This document shows, in pieces, positions 1-7,431 of a stretch of DNA of 64,000 nucleotides. The notes beneath the pieces were generated by a model. It was not told where the DNA came from. It saw nothing but the letters and a program-made list of their open reading frames with translations, and searched no databases. Location: NCBI GenBank assembly GCA_949373165.1, contig CASICO010000004.1:1-64000 (forward strand). Direction: 5' to 3'. Position 1 is the first letter of the stretch. Every line of letters begins with the position of its first letter. Both the position numbers and the translations under genes were made by a program. The DNA is from an uncultured Flavobacteriales bacterium. Lineage in GTDB: Bacteria > Bacteroidota > Bacteroidia > Flavobacteriales_D > Sanyastnellaceae.

Positions 1-1
1 C

Positions 2-1471
2 GAAATTGAAGACCGCCTTTGCGCAGCCTTCCCGCATGCCCCCACGGCGAGCCAAACCGATCTGCTTCATGCGCTCGGCCGGTTCCTGGTGAGCACACAA
101 CCCAAGTGCTGCCTGGTGGTCCGCGGTTACGCGGGAACAGGAAAAACCACCACCATGGCGGCCTTGGTACGGGTATTGAGGGACTTACGACGGCCTGTGG
201 AGCTGTTGGCCCCCACCGGTCGTGCTGCCCAGGTGATGGGACGGTATGCCGGCGCACAAGCGAGCACCATTCACCGCCGCATATACCTCCGCAAGGCCAC
301 CGCTGATGGCGGCACCTCGGCCAGCATCGCACCCTACACAAGAAAAGGTGCGGTCTTCATTGTGGACGAAGCGTCCATGATCGGGCGCGACAGCGGACTT
401 CGGCAGTCCGGTGCTGCTGGGGCAGGATTCCACTACCGAGACCTCTTGGCCGACCTTTTCTCTTTCTGTCTACAGGCCCCCGGCAGCCGCATCATCTTGG
501 TGGGAGACGACGCCCAGCTGCCCCCGGTTGGCAGTCCCATCTCCCCGGCCCTCGACGGGCCCAAACTCGCGCGGGAATTCGACCTTACCCTCGCAGAGCG
601 CACCCTCGACGACGTGGTGCGACAAGAACTCGACAGCGGCATCCTCGCCAACGCACACGCCCTGCGTCAAGACATTGCCCTGGCCAAGGACCTTCCCGAG
701 GATGTCAAAGCCCCCCTTCCCCAGTTCAACACCGAAGCCTACCCCGACCTGCACATCGCCACGGGAAATGACCTCGCCGAACTCTTGGACGATTTGCACC
801 ACCGGCATGGAGAGCAAAACGTGGTCGTGATCACCCGAAGCAACCGCAGGGCCAACGACTTCAATGAGCAAATCCGGAGGCGCATCCTCTGGCGCGAAGA
901 AGAACTCGATGCCGGCGACCGCCTCATGGTTGTCCGCAACAACTACCATTGGCTCAAAGACGAAGACGCCTTCCCCACCGACCTCATCGCCAACGGCGAC
1001 ACCCTTGTCGTCCAGAAAATCGTGCGCCGATTCGAACGGTACGGATTGCGCTACGCCACAGCCGACCTGAAAATGGAGGATTTCCCCAATGCGCCGAGTT
1101 TCGAAGCCAGCATCATGCTGGATGCCCTCCATGTAGACGGTCCGAGCCTGCCCGGTGCCCGTATGAAGACGCTGTTCGAAGACGTCATGCTCGACTACAG
1201 CCACCTCGGCAGCAAGCGCAAAATCGCCGAGGCCGCCAAGCAAGATCCTTGCACGCAGGCCCTCCAAGTCAAATTCGCTTACGCCGTCACCGCCCACAAG
1301 AGCCAGGGCGGTCAATGGCCGGCCATCGTGGTGGACCAGGGCTACCTCACCGAGGAAATGGTCGACCTAGACTGGCTCCGTTGGCTCTACACCTCGCTCA
1401 CCCGCGCCCAAGAGGAGGCCCACCTCCTCAACTTCCACCCCCGCTTCCTCGCCTCCCCCAACGACGAATAG
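2..1471 (+). CDS. RecD/Pif1-like ATP-dependent helicase, 5'-truncated
   Basis: Superfamily 1 DNA helicase, probably acting in recombination or repair. The frame is open from base 2, so the gene begins left of the window; 489 residues are visible. The first residues (PTASQTDLLHALGRFL) match the segment that normally precedes Walker A in this family, so the GTG at 89 is not the start. Visible motifs: Walker A GYAGTGKT at about 42-49, a Walker B region VFIVDEASM at about 118-126, VGDDAQLPPVG at about 167, and near the C-terminus TAHKSQGGQW followed by YTSLTRA, the UvrD_C_2-type motifs V and VI. This is the single-chain helicase widespread in Bacteroidota, not the RecBCD alpha subunit. The next gene starts about 90 bases downstream and is unrelated. 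Confidence 0.85.
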   Translation, partial: EIEDRLCAAFPHAPTASQTDLLHALGRFLVSTQPKCCLVVRGYAGTGKTTTMAALVRVLRDLRRPVELLAPTGRAAQVMGRYAGAQASTIHRRIYLRKATADGGTSASIAPYTRKGAVFIVDEASMIGRDSGLRQSGAAGAGFHYRDLLADLFSFCLQAPGSRIILVGDDAQLPPVGSPISPALDGPKLAREFDLTLAERTLDDVVRQELDSGILANAHALRQDIALAKDLPEDVKAPLPQFNTEAYPDLHIATGNDLAELLDDLHHRHGEQNVVVITRSNRRANDFNEQIRRRILWREEELDAGDRLMVVRNNYHWLKDEDAFPTDLIANGDTLVVQKIVRRFERYGLRYATADLKMEDFPNAPSFEASIMLDALHVDGPSLPGARMKTLFEDVMLDYSHLGSKRKIAEAAKQDPCTQALQVKFAYAVTAHKSQGGQWPAIVVDQGYLTEEMVDLDWLRWLYTSLTRAQEEAHLLNFHPRFLASPNDE

Positions 1472-1562
1472 AAGCTGCATTATCTCGATTTAGACGGACC
1501 ATAACTTCAGTTAAGGTTTTTAGAAAAGGTTTGGTCATTTTTATATAGCCAAACCACTCACC

Positions 1563-2156
1563 ATGCGCCACTTCCTTCTTCCCCTCACCTTGATCGCGAG
1601 CGCTCAACTGTCTGCTCAAATTCAAGAAGGTGATGTTTCGATTTGTGACGGGGAAAACCTCACCCTGTCGATTGCCGAGCCTGAGGCCGTCACGACGACC
1701 TATTCCAACTCCCGGTCACTGGATTTTAGCAATGGAGATTTCGTGAGGATCCCCATTGCACCAGACCTGACAGATTTTAATGAGGTCACCATTGAATTCT
1801 GGTACTACCAGATCAGCCGTGGGGAGGAGTTCATCGTGGCCACGGAATACTTCAGCACCGGGTGGGGCTTCCACAATGAGAACCCCAACGTTTTGCAATG
1901 GAGGGTGGAAGGTGGACCGTATAGCCTTGGAGGAAGCAATTTCCCCATTCCCTACAATACTTGGATGCACGTCGCGGGGGTGTATGACGGCAGTGAATTG
2001 CGCCTCTACGCCAATGGAACACTCGTCGCATCTGAAGCAGTCACGGGGCCCATTTCGGACAGCAGAAACGAAGACATTGTCATCAGCCGGCACTGCTGTG
2101 AGCGTTTCGCTCTGGAAGCTCAGCCCGAATCTCAGCCGGGCAATCGGACGAGTTGA
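1563..2156 (+). CDS. N-terminal fragment: signal peptide plus LamG-like domain
   Basis: First open segment of the broken gene at 1563-4602. Residues 1-19 (MRHFLLPLTLIASAQLSAQ) form a signal peptide. Residues about 50-180 read as a concanavalin-like LamG_3 domain: SLDFSNGDFVRIP, then VTIEFWYYQ, then TWMHVAGVYDGSELRLYANG. After about residue 180 the frame is lost and the residues up to the TGA are probably spurious. Alone it would be a truncated secreted carbohydrate- or protein-binding domain. Confidence 0.55.
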   Translation: MRHFLLPLTLIASAQLSAQIQEGDVSICDGENLTLSIAEPEAVTTTYSNSRSLDFSNGDFVRIPIAPDLTDFNEVTIEFWYYQISRGEEFIVATEYFSTGWGFHNENPNVLQWRVEGGPYSLGGSNFPIPYNTWMHVAGVYDGSELRLYANGTLVASEAVTGPISDSRNEDIVISRHCCERFALEAQPESQPGNRTS

Positions 2157-2673
2157 GGATTTCGCAACGTCGCCCGATAGGAAGCCGATGTCACTGGACC
2201 GGGACCTGCAGTGGCGACGGAATCAGAACTCCGACCTCCGATACACATGGCCTTTGGCATCACATTGATGAAGCCAACGGATCCATGGTCGATGTACGCA
2301 TCAGGCAATGACCACATACGGCACCACCGCACGGCTCAGCTTGGAGCACCAATCTGCCCTGCAGCATCAGGGGCCGCAACGTCCACCCCCACCGCATTGT
2401 GGACGCACTGGTGACATCATTCTTGCGTCCAGCATCGCACTCGTCTCCCAATTCCGACCAACACCATTGGAAACGTAGACGCGGTTGTTTTCTGGGACAG
2501 AGCCCATGACTTCACCGACTGAGGTCCACTGGATACGCTTCGACGAAACAGCAGATTTCGGATTGCACGGATGCGTGGATCCCGTGGCCTGCAACTACGA
2601 TGCTAGACGCCACAGAGGACGACGGCAGCTGTGACCTACTGCGGCTGTCTAACCACCCACCCACCGTGTCTGG

Positions 2674-3450
2674 CCGGATTCGGCGACCAACTACCTCCTC
2701 GCCAGCGACGGAGCGCTCACCGGCTGGGGCGCCAACAACATGGACCAGACCACCCTCCCCGACTGACCTAGCCCCGCATCATCAAGGCAGATGGTGCCGA
2801 GGAATACGTCATTATGCTTGACGAGGACAGCAACGTCATCATCCAAGGTGGCAACGGCCCCTACAGCAACAGCGTCCCCGCAGGACTCCAGGGCATGGAT
2901 GTGGCCGCCGGGAGACACCACATGCTCGTGGTCAAGACCGACGGTAGCCTGTTGAGCCTTGGTGCCAACTACACCGGTCTGCAGAACGAACCCGCGGTCA
3001 ACAACGCCATCAAGGGGGCTGCAGGGTGGTACCACAATGCCGCCATCTTGGACGACGGATCCGTCATTGGTTGGGGGGGACAATTGGCTCGAGCCGGCAT
3101 CTCCAGTGAACAACGCCGTGGGCCATCGATGCCGGTGTGGACCACACGCTTGTGCTCAAAGCCGACTTCACCGTGGAGGAATGGGGCGACAACATCAACT
3201 CTGCCAGCGCGTGGAGTGGCTTGACCAACGTGGTGGACATCGCCGCAGGAGGCCATCAATCCCTCGCCATCATGAGCGACGGTTCCATGAAAGCTTGGAA
3301 TGCCTCCAATGGAAACATCATTTTCGAAAGTGCGCCGGGCGCCTTTGTGCTGGACGCAGACATCGACTGGGATTCCCATGATCCTCCTCTACGCGGACGG
3401 CTCACTGGAGACGACGCTGACACCACCCGCAGAGGCACTGGCCTTCAGCG
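2674..3450 (+). pseudogene. RCC1-like repeat section of the broken secreted protein
   Basis: Middle part of the gene at 1563-4602, spread over three frames. After single-base corrections it reads as consecutive RCC1-type repeats: NYLLASDGALTGWGANN, HHMLVVKTDGSLLSLGANY, HNAAILDDGSVIGWGDNW, DHTLVLKADFTVEEWGDN and HQSLAIMSDGSMKAWN. Each repeat has the pattern H-x-hydrophobic...DG-x-hydrophobic-x-x-WG-x-N. Bacterial RCC1 repeats form beta-propellers in exported proteins. It follows a GCVDPVACNYDA...DATEDDGSC Cys module. No ligand can be inferred. Confidence 0.5.
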
Positions 3451-3465
3451 ACAACTGGGACGGAT

Positions 3466-4602
3466 GTGATCTCTGCGCCAGTGACCGCTGATGGCGATGG
3501 CATCTGCAATGAGAATGACAATGCCTGCTTTGCCAATGCCAGCCTGCCGGTGTTCAGCAGCATCTCTGTCGTCGAACCTGCCAGTGGCGCCACCGCTTCC
3601 GACGCAACGGTAGAGCTGGACTTGACCGGCGGCAACGCCTTTTCTCTTGAACTGAACGGACTCAATGGTTCCGACGACCTGTCTCTTCCCATTCCAACGG
3701 GTTTGAGCATGGTTCCTCCTGGATTCTACTTGGCGACGGTACTCGATGCCAATGGATGCGCTGCGGTCACTTCCGCTCCAGCCGGATCCACAGCGGGTCA
3801 GGACCTGGCCGAATTGTCCATCATTGTCAACTACACCCTGTGCTGCGGGGGATGCGGCATTTACGACGCCGACGCCGACGGCATCTGTGACGATGAGGAC
3901 AATTGCACCGACCGAACCGCCTCCAATTATGCGGATCCTGCCAACGTCCCTTGTGGTTGCAACGAACCTGTCGAATACCAAGGCTACGCCTACGACGTGG
4001 TGCAAATCGGAGCACAATGTTGGTTCTCGGAGAACCTGCGCATCGAGACCTACCGCAATGGCGATCCCATCCCCTTCTACGGGGCAGATGCAGATTGGTC
4101 CAATGCCCACCAGACCTCTGAAGGCGCTTGGTGCCATCCCAATGGAGACGCGAGCAAATCGTTGAGCTTTGGGCACATGTACAATCACTGGCTCATCATG
4201 GATGGCAGAGACGTGTGTCCGCAAGGTTGGCACGTCCCCACCGATGGCGACTTCATTGAACTCGAAATGTTCATGGGAATGCCCCTTGAAACCGCCCTCG
4301 AGACGGGATGGCGGGGGGCTGACCAAGGTGTCCGCCTCAAGGCGTCCCCCTCCTCCTCCATCCCATGGGATGGCACAGATGAAGTCGGGTTCCAATGGGT
4401 TCAAGGAGGATGGCGTCATGTTTCAGGCGTCTATGGATACATCGACGATCTGGGCCTGCTCATGTTCACCCCTTCCGCAGAATCAGAAGGTGCCGCCTAC
4501 GGAATCCGTCAGGCTGGCAATCAATTCCAACCGGGTGGGCTTGTTCGCTCTTTCGGCGGCAACGCCGGAGACGGCCGAAGCCTCCGGTGTGTCAGAGACT
4601 AA
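3466..4602 (+). CDS. C-terminal fragment: TSP3-like stretch plus FISUMP domain
   Basis: Last open segment of the broken gene at 1563-4602. It starts inside ADGDGICNENDN, a thrombospondin type 3-like acidic Ca-binding stretch, and continues with a beta-sandwich region that is paralogous to the C-terminus of the gene at 27909-32259. A second TSP3-like stretch (DADADGICDDEDNCTD) follows. The last 200 residues are a Fibrobacter succinogenes major paralogous (FISUMP, TIGR02145) domain: GYAYDVVQIGAQCWFSENLR, DVCPQGWHVPTDGDF, then GNAGDGRSLRCVRD at the very end. FISUMP domains are extracellular, often on lipoproteins or secreted adhesins. The ATG at 3466 is not a true start because homology extends upstream in another frame. 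Confidence 0.6.
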   Translation: MISAPVTADGDGICNENDNACFANASLPVFSSISVVEPASGATASDATVELDLTGGNAFSLELNGLNGSDDLSLPIPTGLSMVPPGFYLATVLDANGCAAVTSAPAGSTAGQDLAELSIIVNYTLCCGGCGIYDADADGICDDEDNCTDRTASNYADPANVPCGCNEPVEYQGYAYDVVQIGAQCWFSENLRIETYRNGDPIPFYGADADWSNAHQTSEGAWCHPNGDASKSLSFGHMYNHWLIMDGRDVCPQGWHVPTDGDFIELEMFMGMPLETALETGWRGADQGVRLKASPSSSIPWDGTDEVGFQWVQGGWRHVSGVYGYIDDLGLLMFTPSAESEGAAYGIRQAGNQFQPGGLVRSFGGNAGDGRSLRCVRD

Positions 4603-4661
4603 ATCCGGATTGCCGTGGATTTGGCGAGCAGAGAATCGCCACAAGAAACAGCGAGAGGCTG

Positions 4662-4669
4662 TAGATTGA
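4662..4669 (+). promoter_or_regulatory. -7-like box TAGATTGA abutting the 4674 start
   Basis: TAGATTGA has two mismatches to TAnnTTTG and ends 4 nt before the ATG at 4674. It is one of the weaker members of the set of boxes placed directly before start codons. Confidence 0.3.
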
Positions 4670-4673
4670 GGGC

Positions 4674-5506
4674 ATGAGTTTGGAGGAGTTCCTTTTGTTT
4701 TTTGAGGCGATGCCGGCCTGGCAGAAGCTGGGGTGGATCGTCGTGTGCATGTCGGCCAACCTCATCGTGGAATCGGTTAGGCCCCTGTTTAGCGGGGGCC
4801 GCAGTTGGAAGCACACGCGGACCAATCTGACTTTCCTGGCGACCACCATGGTGATCAACGTGGCCTTTGGGGCGGCGGCTGTGGGGCTGTTCGAGTGGAC
4901 GGCGGCGACCGGATTTGGACTGTTGCACTGGGTGGCGATGCCGCTCTGGCTGCAGCTGCTGGTGACGGTGATGACGCTGGACCTCATCGCCCAGTACACC
5001 GTCCATTACCTGCTGCACAATTGGAAGTGGATGTGGCGGCTGCACATGGTGCACCACAGCGACACCCACGTGGACGTGACGACCGGGGACACGCCACCAC
5101 CCCATCGACTTTGTGTGCCGCGAGACCTTTGCGCTCATTGGCGTGCTCGTGACGGGGGCACCGGTGGCCTTCTATGGATTCTACCGCATCGTGACTGTCT
5201 TCTTCACCTACTGGAACCACAGCAATGTGGCGCTGCCTTTGGGCTTGGACAAAGCGCTCAGCTGGGTTGTGGTGACGCCCAACCTGCACAAGTTCCACCA
5301 CCACCACGAGGTGCCTTGGACGGACCGCAACTACGGCAACGTATTGAGCATTTGGGACCGACTGTTTTGGGACGTTCGTGTATGGAGATCCCGCCGATGT
5401 GGTCTACGGACTCGACATCACCGACCCGGCCCAAAGCGACAACCTGAAATACCAAATGGGATTGCCCTTTGACCGCAATGTCCCCGCTTCTCTTATCGAG
5501 AAGTGA
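4674..5506 (+). CDS. Sterol desaturase / fatty-acid hydroxylase family protein, frame interrupted twice
   Basis: Integral-membrane di-iron oxygenase of the FA_hydroxylase superfamily, about 276 residues after repair. The three His boxes are present across the frames: HYLLH, then HMVHH, then HKFHHHH. Hydrophobic spans lie at about residues 15-35, 55-80 and 85-105. The frame is broken twice by one extra base: in GGGG at 5085-5088 (corrected HVDVTTGTRHHPIDF) and in TTTT at 5365-5368 (corrected DRLFGTFVYGDPADV). The true end is then the TGA at 5504-5506, giving ...DRNVPASLIEK. Both events are insertions, as in the gene just upstream, so this is more likely an intact gene with sequence error than a pseudogene. 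The substrate cannot be read from sequence. Confidence 0.75.
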
Positions 5507-5528
5507 CGCCATTGTTAGAGGCAGTTTT

Positions 5529-5741
5529 TCAGCGCGGGCCTCGCCACATTGGCTTTTTCGAGACCCACAAAACGGAATAGAAAAACGCGTAAATCGCCAC
5601 AGATTCCAACGCAGTAGGCAGGCCATTTAACCCTTCCGTTTCTGCCGCTAAAAGAACCGCGAGCACAGCATAAAAAAGGGCGGTTCCATAAAAAGCGCCC
5701 TTTACATTGGACACCCACCGGGTACGACTGATTTCCTGCAT
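5529..5741 (-). CDS. Small two-helix membrane protein, unknown
   Basis: 70 residues with two predicted transmembrane helices (about GAFYGTALFYAVLAVLLAA and VAIYAFFYSVLWVS), a positive N-terminus and a basic C-terminus. I recognise no family. It is convergent with the desaturase gene (22 bp gap) and divergent from the porin operon. A TATTTTG element lies about 8 nt before its ATG, which mildly supports expression. It could be a chance frame; no coding homology was visible by eye. Confidence 0.4.
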   Translation of the reverse strand: MQEISRTRWVSNVKGAFYGTALFYAVLAVLLAAETEGLNGLPTALESVAIYAFFYSVLWVSKKPMWRGPR

Positions 5742-5780
5742 GGTGAACGCAAAATATCCCCTTGCCTCCGCATCCTCAAA

Positions 5781-5815
5781 TGACCAAAGTCATCAAGCAG
5801 ACGTGACTTTGGTCA
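5781..5815 (+). promoter_or_regulatory. Twin TGAC-N4-GTCA palindromes forming a 12-bp perfect inverted repeat (operator candidate)
   Basis: Arm 1 (5781-5792) is TGACCAAAGTCA and arm 2 (5804-5815) is its exact reverse complement TGACTTTGGTCA, with an 11-bp spacer. Each arm is itself a TGAC-N4-GTCA palindrome, and their centres are 23 bp apart, about two helical turns. The second arm touches the ATG at 5816 and contains TGACTTTG, one mismatch from the -7 box TAnnTTTG. This layout fits a dimeric regulator binding twice and occluding the promoter of the sensor operon. An RNA hairpin is the alternative. Confidence 0.6.
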
Positions 5816-7024
5816 ATGCCAACGCAGCCGCCATCATACCCGAGCACACTTCGGAACATTCCCACAACGGTGCGAACTACCTTTAAAACATGGAACTTCG
5901 ACTGGTACAACAACGTAACGGTTGTCACTCTGCTTCTGATGATGGGTTCCACAGGGTGGACACAAGACCAACCGGTTACCCAATTCCAAATGTTCGGCCA
6001 CATTTCCTCGAGTGTTGAACTGGAGGACAACCAATACACCAGCGGATACAGCCTGGGCGAACATGACTTTTTTGTCCAGAGCAAGCTGACGCCACGGTTT
6101 TCTTTCCTGAGCGAAACGATCATTGGCCCGCTGAATGGAATGGGGCACAGCAGCGCAGACTACAAGGTGAGCATTGAGCGGGCGCGTTTGAAGTACGAAT
6201 ACCGGAACTGGCTTAGCATCATTGCCGGGAAAATGCACTCTCCAGTGAACTACTGGAATGACGTCTACCATCACGGGCGTCTGTTCTTCCCAACCATCGA
6301 TCGCCCACAGTCCTTTGGAACAAGCATACCCATCCACTCCTTGGGCCTGCGCTTGCAAGGCCAGAACATTGGACGCCTCAATTTTGGCTACGACTTGGTC
6401 ATTGGCAATGGAATGAGCTCCAACGATGTCCAAGACAACTCCCTGCAGAAATCGGTCACGGCCGCCGTGCACATCAAACCAGAGAAGCGCACACGAATCA
6501 GCTTTAGCGTCTATAAAGACAGAATCAACGACAACATGGTCGGCGCTCACTCGGGTCACTCAGGTCCTTTTCATTACAACATGGGCGAACTGGGGTGGAG
6601 CCCCGTCAACTTAAGCTTCGAACTTTACTGCTTCAGCTTTTATCGGAAAACAGAGAATTGGGAAGTGCTTTTGGAATCCTCGCTGAATCGCACAGAATTG
6701 CACGAGGACAATGACCCCAGCCTCATTGTTGGTCTCGACACTCTCGGTCGATCATCCAACACCACAATTTACCTCTATGCCGGTCGGAAAATCGGAAAAC
6801 GCGACCAACTCTACGCCCTGTTCGACATGACCGACTACGAGGACCGAGACCTGCATATTAAATCGAATCAGCTCACCAAGTTTGGTCTCGGCTGGCAACA
6901 CGATTTTAGTCCCTTCCTCAAATCCCAGATTCAGATTGAACACTTCACAGGCGATCAAAATCTAGAAGTTGTCGCCCCTCAAAAGCAACAGCTTAATCTG
7001 CGAATTTCTTATTGCTTATTCTGA
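5816..7024 (+). CDS. Outer-membrane porin-like beta-barrel protein
   Basis: 402 residues. A hydrophobic signal segment (VTVVTLLLMMGSTGWTQ) lies at about residues 34-50, so either the N-terminus is long or translation starts further in; I kept the ATG at 5816 because a -7-like box ends 4 nt before it. The rest alternates in amphipathic strands with many aromatic residues (RARLKYEYRNWLSIIAGKMH, GRLNFGYDLVIGNGM, LRISYCLF) and ends in a terminal Phe, the usual signal for barrel insertion. It resembles phosphate-selective or general porins of sensory operons. Its TGA overlaps the next ATG (TGATG at 7022-7026), giving translational coupling to the binding-protein gene. Confidence 0.7.
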   Translation: MPTQPPSYPSTLRNIPTTVRTTFKTWNFDWYNNVTVVTLLLMMGSTGWTQDQPVTQFQMFGHISSSVELEDNQYTSGYSLGEHDFFVQSKLTPRFSFLSETIIGPLNGMGHSSADYKVSIERARLKYEYRNWLSIIAGKMHSPVNYWNDVYHHGRLFFPTIDRPQSFGTSIPIHSLGLRLQGQNIGRLNFGYDLVIGNGMSSNDVQDNSLQKSVTAAVHIKPEKRTRISFSVYKDRINDNMVGAHSGHSGPFHYNMGELGWSPVNLSFELYCFSFYRKTENWEVLLESSLNRTELHEDNDPSLIVGLDTLGRSSNTTIYLYAGRKIGKRDQLYALFDMTDYEDRDLHIKSNQLTKFGLGWQHDFSPFLKSQIQIEHFTGDQNLEVVAPQKQQLNLRISYCLF

Positions 7025-7431
7025 TGAAAGCTCGCATTCTCACCATCCTCATTGGACTGTGCAGCCTCACGCAAGCGCAGACTTTAAACGTCATTGCCAG
7101 CCATACTCTGGAAAAGCAACTGGCCACGGACGACATCAAGTCCATTTTCATTGGAGAACATTCCTTCTGGGAAGACGGCAAACCCATTTGCGTGGTTTTG
7201 CCCCACAGCAAAACCGCGTCTTTTGACCTCACGGCAAACTGGGCGCTGGAATCTGACGGATTTGAGTACCAAAAACATTGGCTTTCTCTCGTTTTTCAAG
7301 GAAGGGCAAACGCCCCGGTCTTCGTCAAGGATGAAGTAGACATCATCGACTTCGTGACCCACAATGAAGGGTGCATCGGTGTGTTGCATTTCAACCTCGC
7401 CCCTTCTGCGTTGCGGCTTACATTGAAATGA
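7024..7431 (+). CDS. Small periplasmic PstS-like substrate-binding protein
   Basis: 135 residues from the ATG at 7024, with signal peptide MKARILTILIGLCSLTQAQ. The mature part carries the DDIKSIFIGEHSFWEDGKPI pattern typical of short PBP-like proteins annotated as phosphate ABC transporter substrate-binding, and IDFVTHNEGCIGVL near the end. At about 115 mature residues it is half the size of a full PstS and would form only one lobe. No ABC permease or ATPase is nearby. Its neighbours are a porin and a sensor kinase, so it probably presents a ligand to the kinase rather than feeding a transporter. The stop overlaps the next start (ATGA at 7428-7431). Confidence 0.65.
   Translation: MKARILTILIGLCSLTQAQTLNVIASHTLEKQLATDDIKSIFIGEHSFWEDGKPICVVLPHSKTASFDLTANWALESDGFEYQKHWLSLVFQGRANAPVFVKDEVDIIDFVTHNEGCIGVLHFNLAPSALRLTLK

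Larger units (their letters stand above)
1563..4602 (+). pseudogene. Secreted LamG/RCC1/FISUMP protein, frame broken by many +1 insertions
   Basis: One ancestral gene of roughly 1010 codons: signal peptide, LamG-like domain, a CTDxxACNY-type Cys module at about 2569-2640, RCC1-like beta-propeller repeats, a TSP3-like Ca-binding stretch, and a FISUMP domain. Homology continues across frames, and removing one base restores it at each of these places: T2604, C2635-2636, G2676-2677, T2764, G2776, G3073-3079, G3120-3122, C3375-3377 and C3485-3486. All nine are insertions and none is a deletion. The stretch 2100-2560 is also broken, but I could not resolve each event there. This bias fits sequence error better than decay, so the protein may be intact in the organism. 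The role is probably cell-surface or secreted; function unknown. Confidence 0.7.

Noticed and set aside
89..91. GTG at 89 as the start of the helicase
   Set aside because: The frame is open and homologous back to base 2, so the gene begins outside the window.
470..1315. Long minus-strand open frame opposite the helicase
   Set aside because: No recognisable motifs, and the plus strand carries all helicase motifs; it arises from high GC at third positions.
3445..4419. 324-codon minus-strand frame opposite the FISUMP region
   Set aside because: Residues show no domain logic, while the plus strand has a clear FISUMP domain.
5834..6559. Minus-strand frame opposite the porin gene
   Set aside because: No signal peptide or family match; the plus-strand porin is overlapped and coupled with its downstream neighbours.
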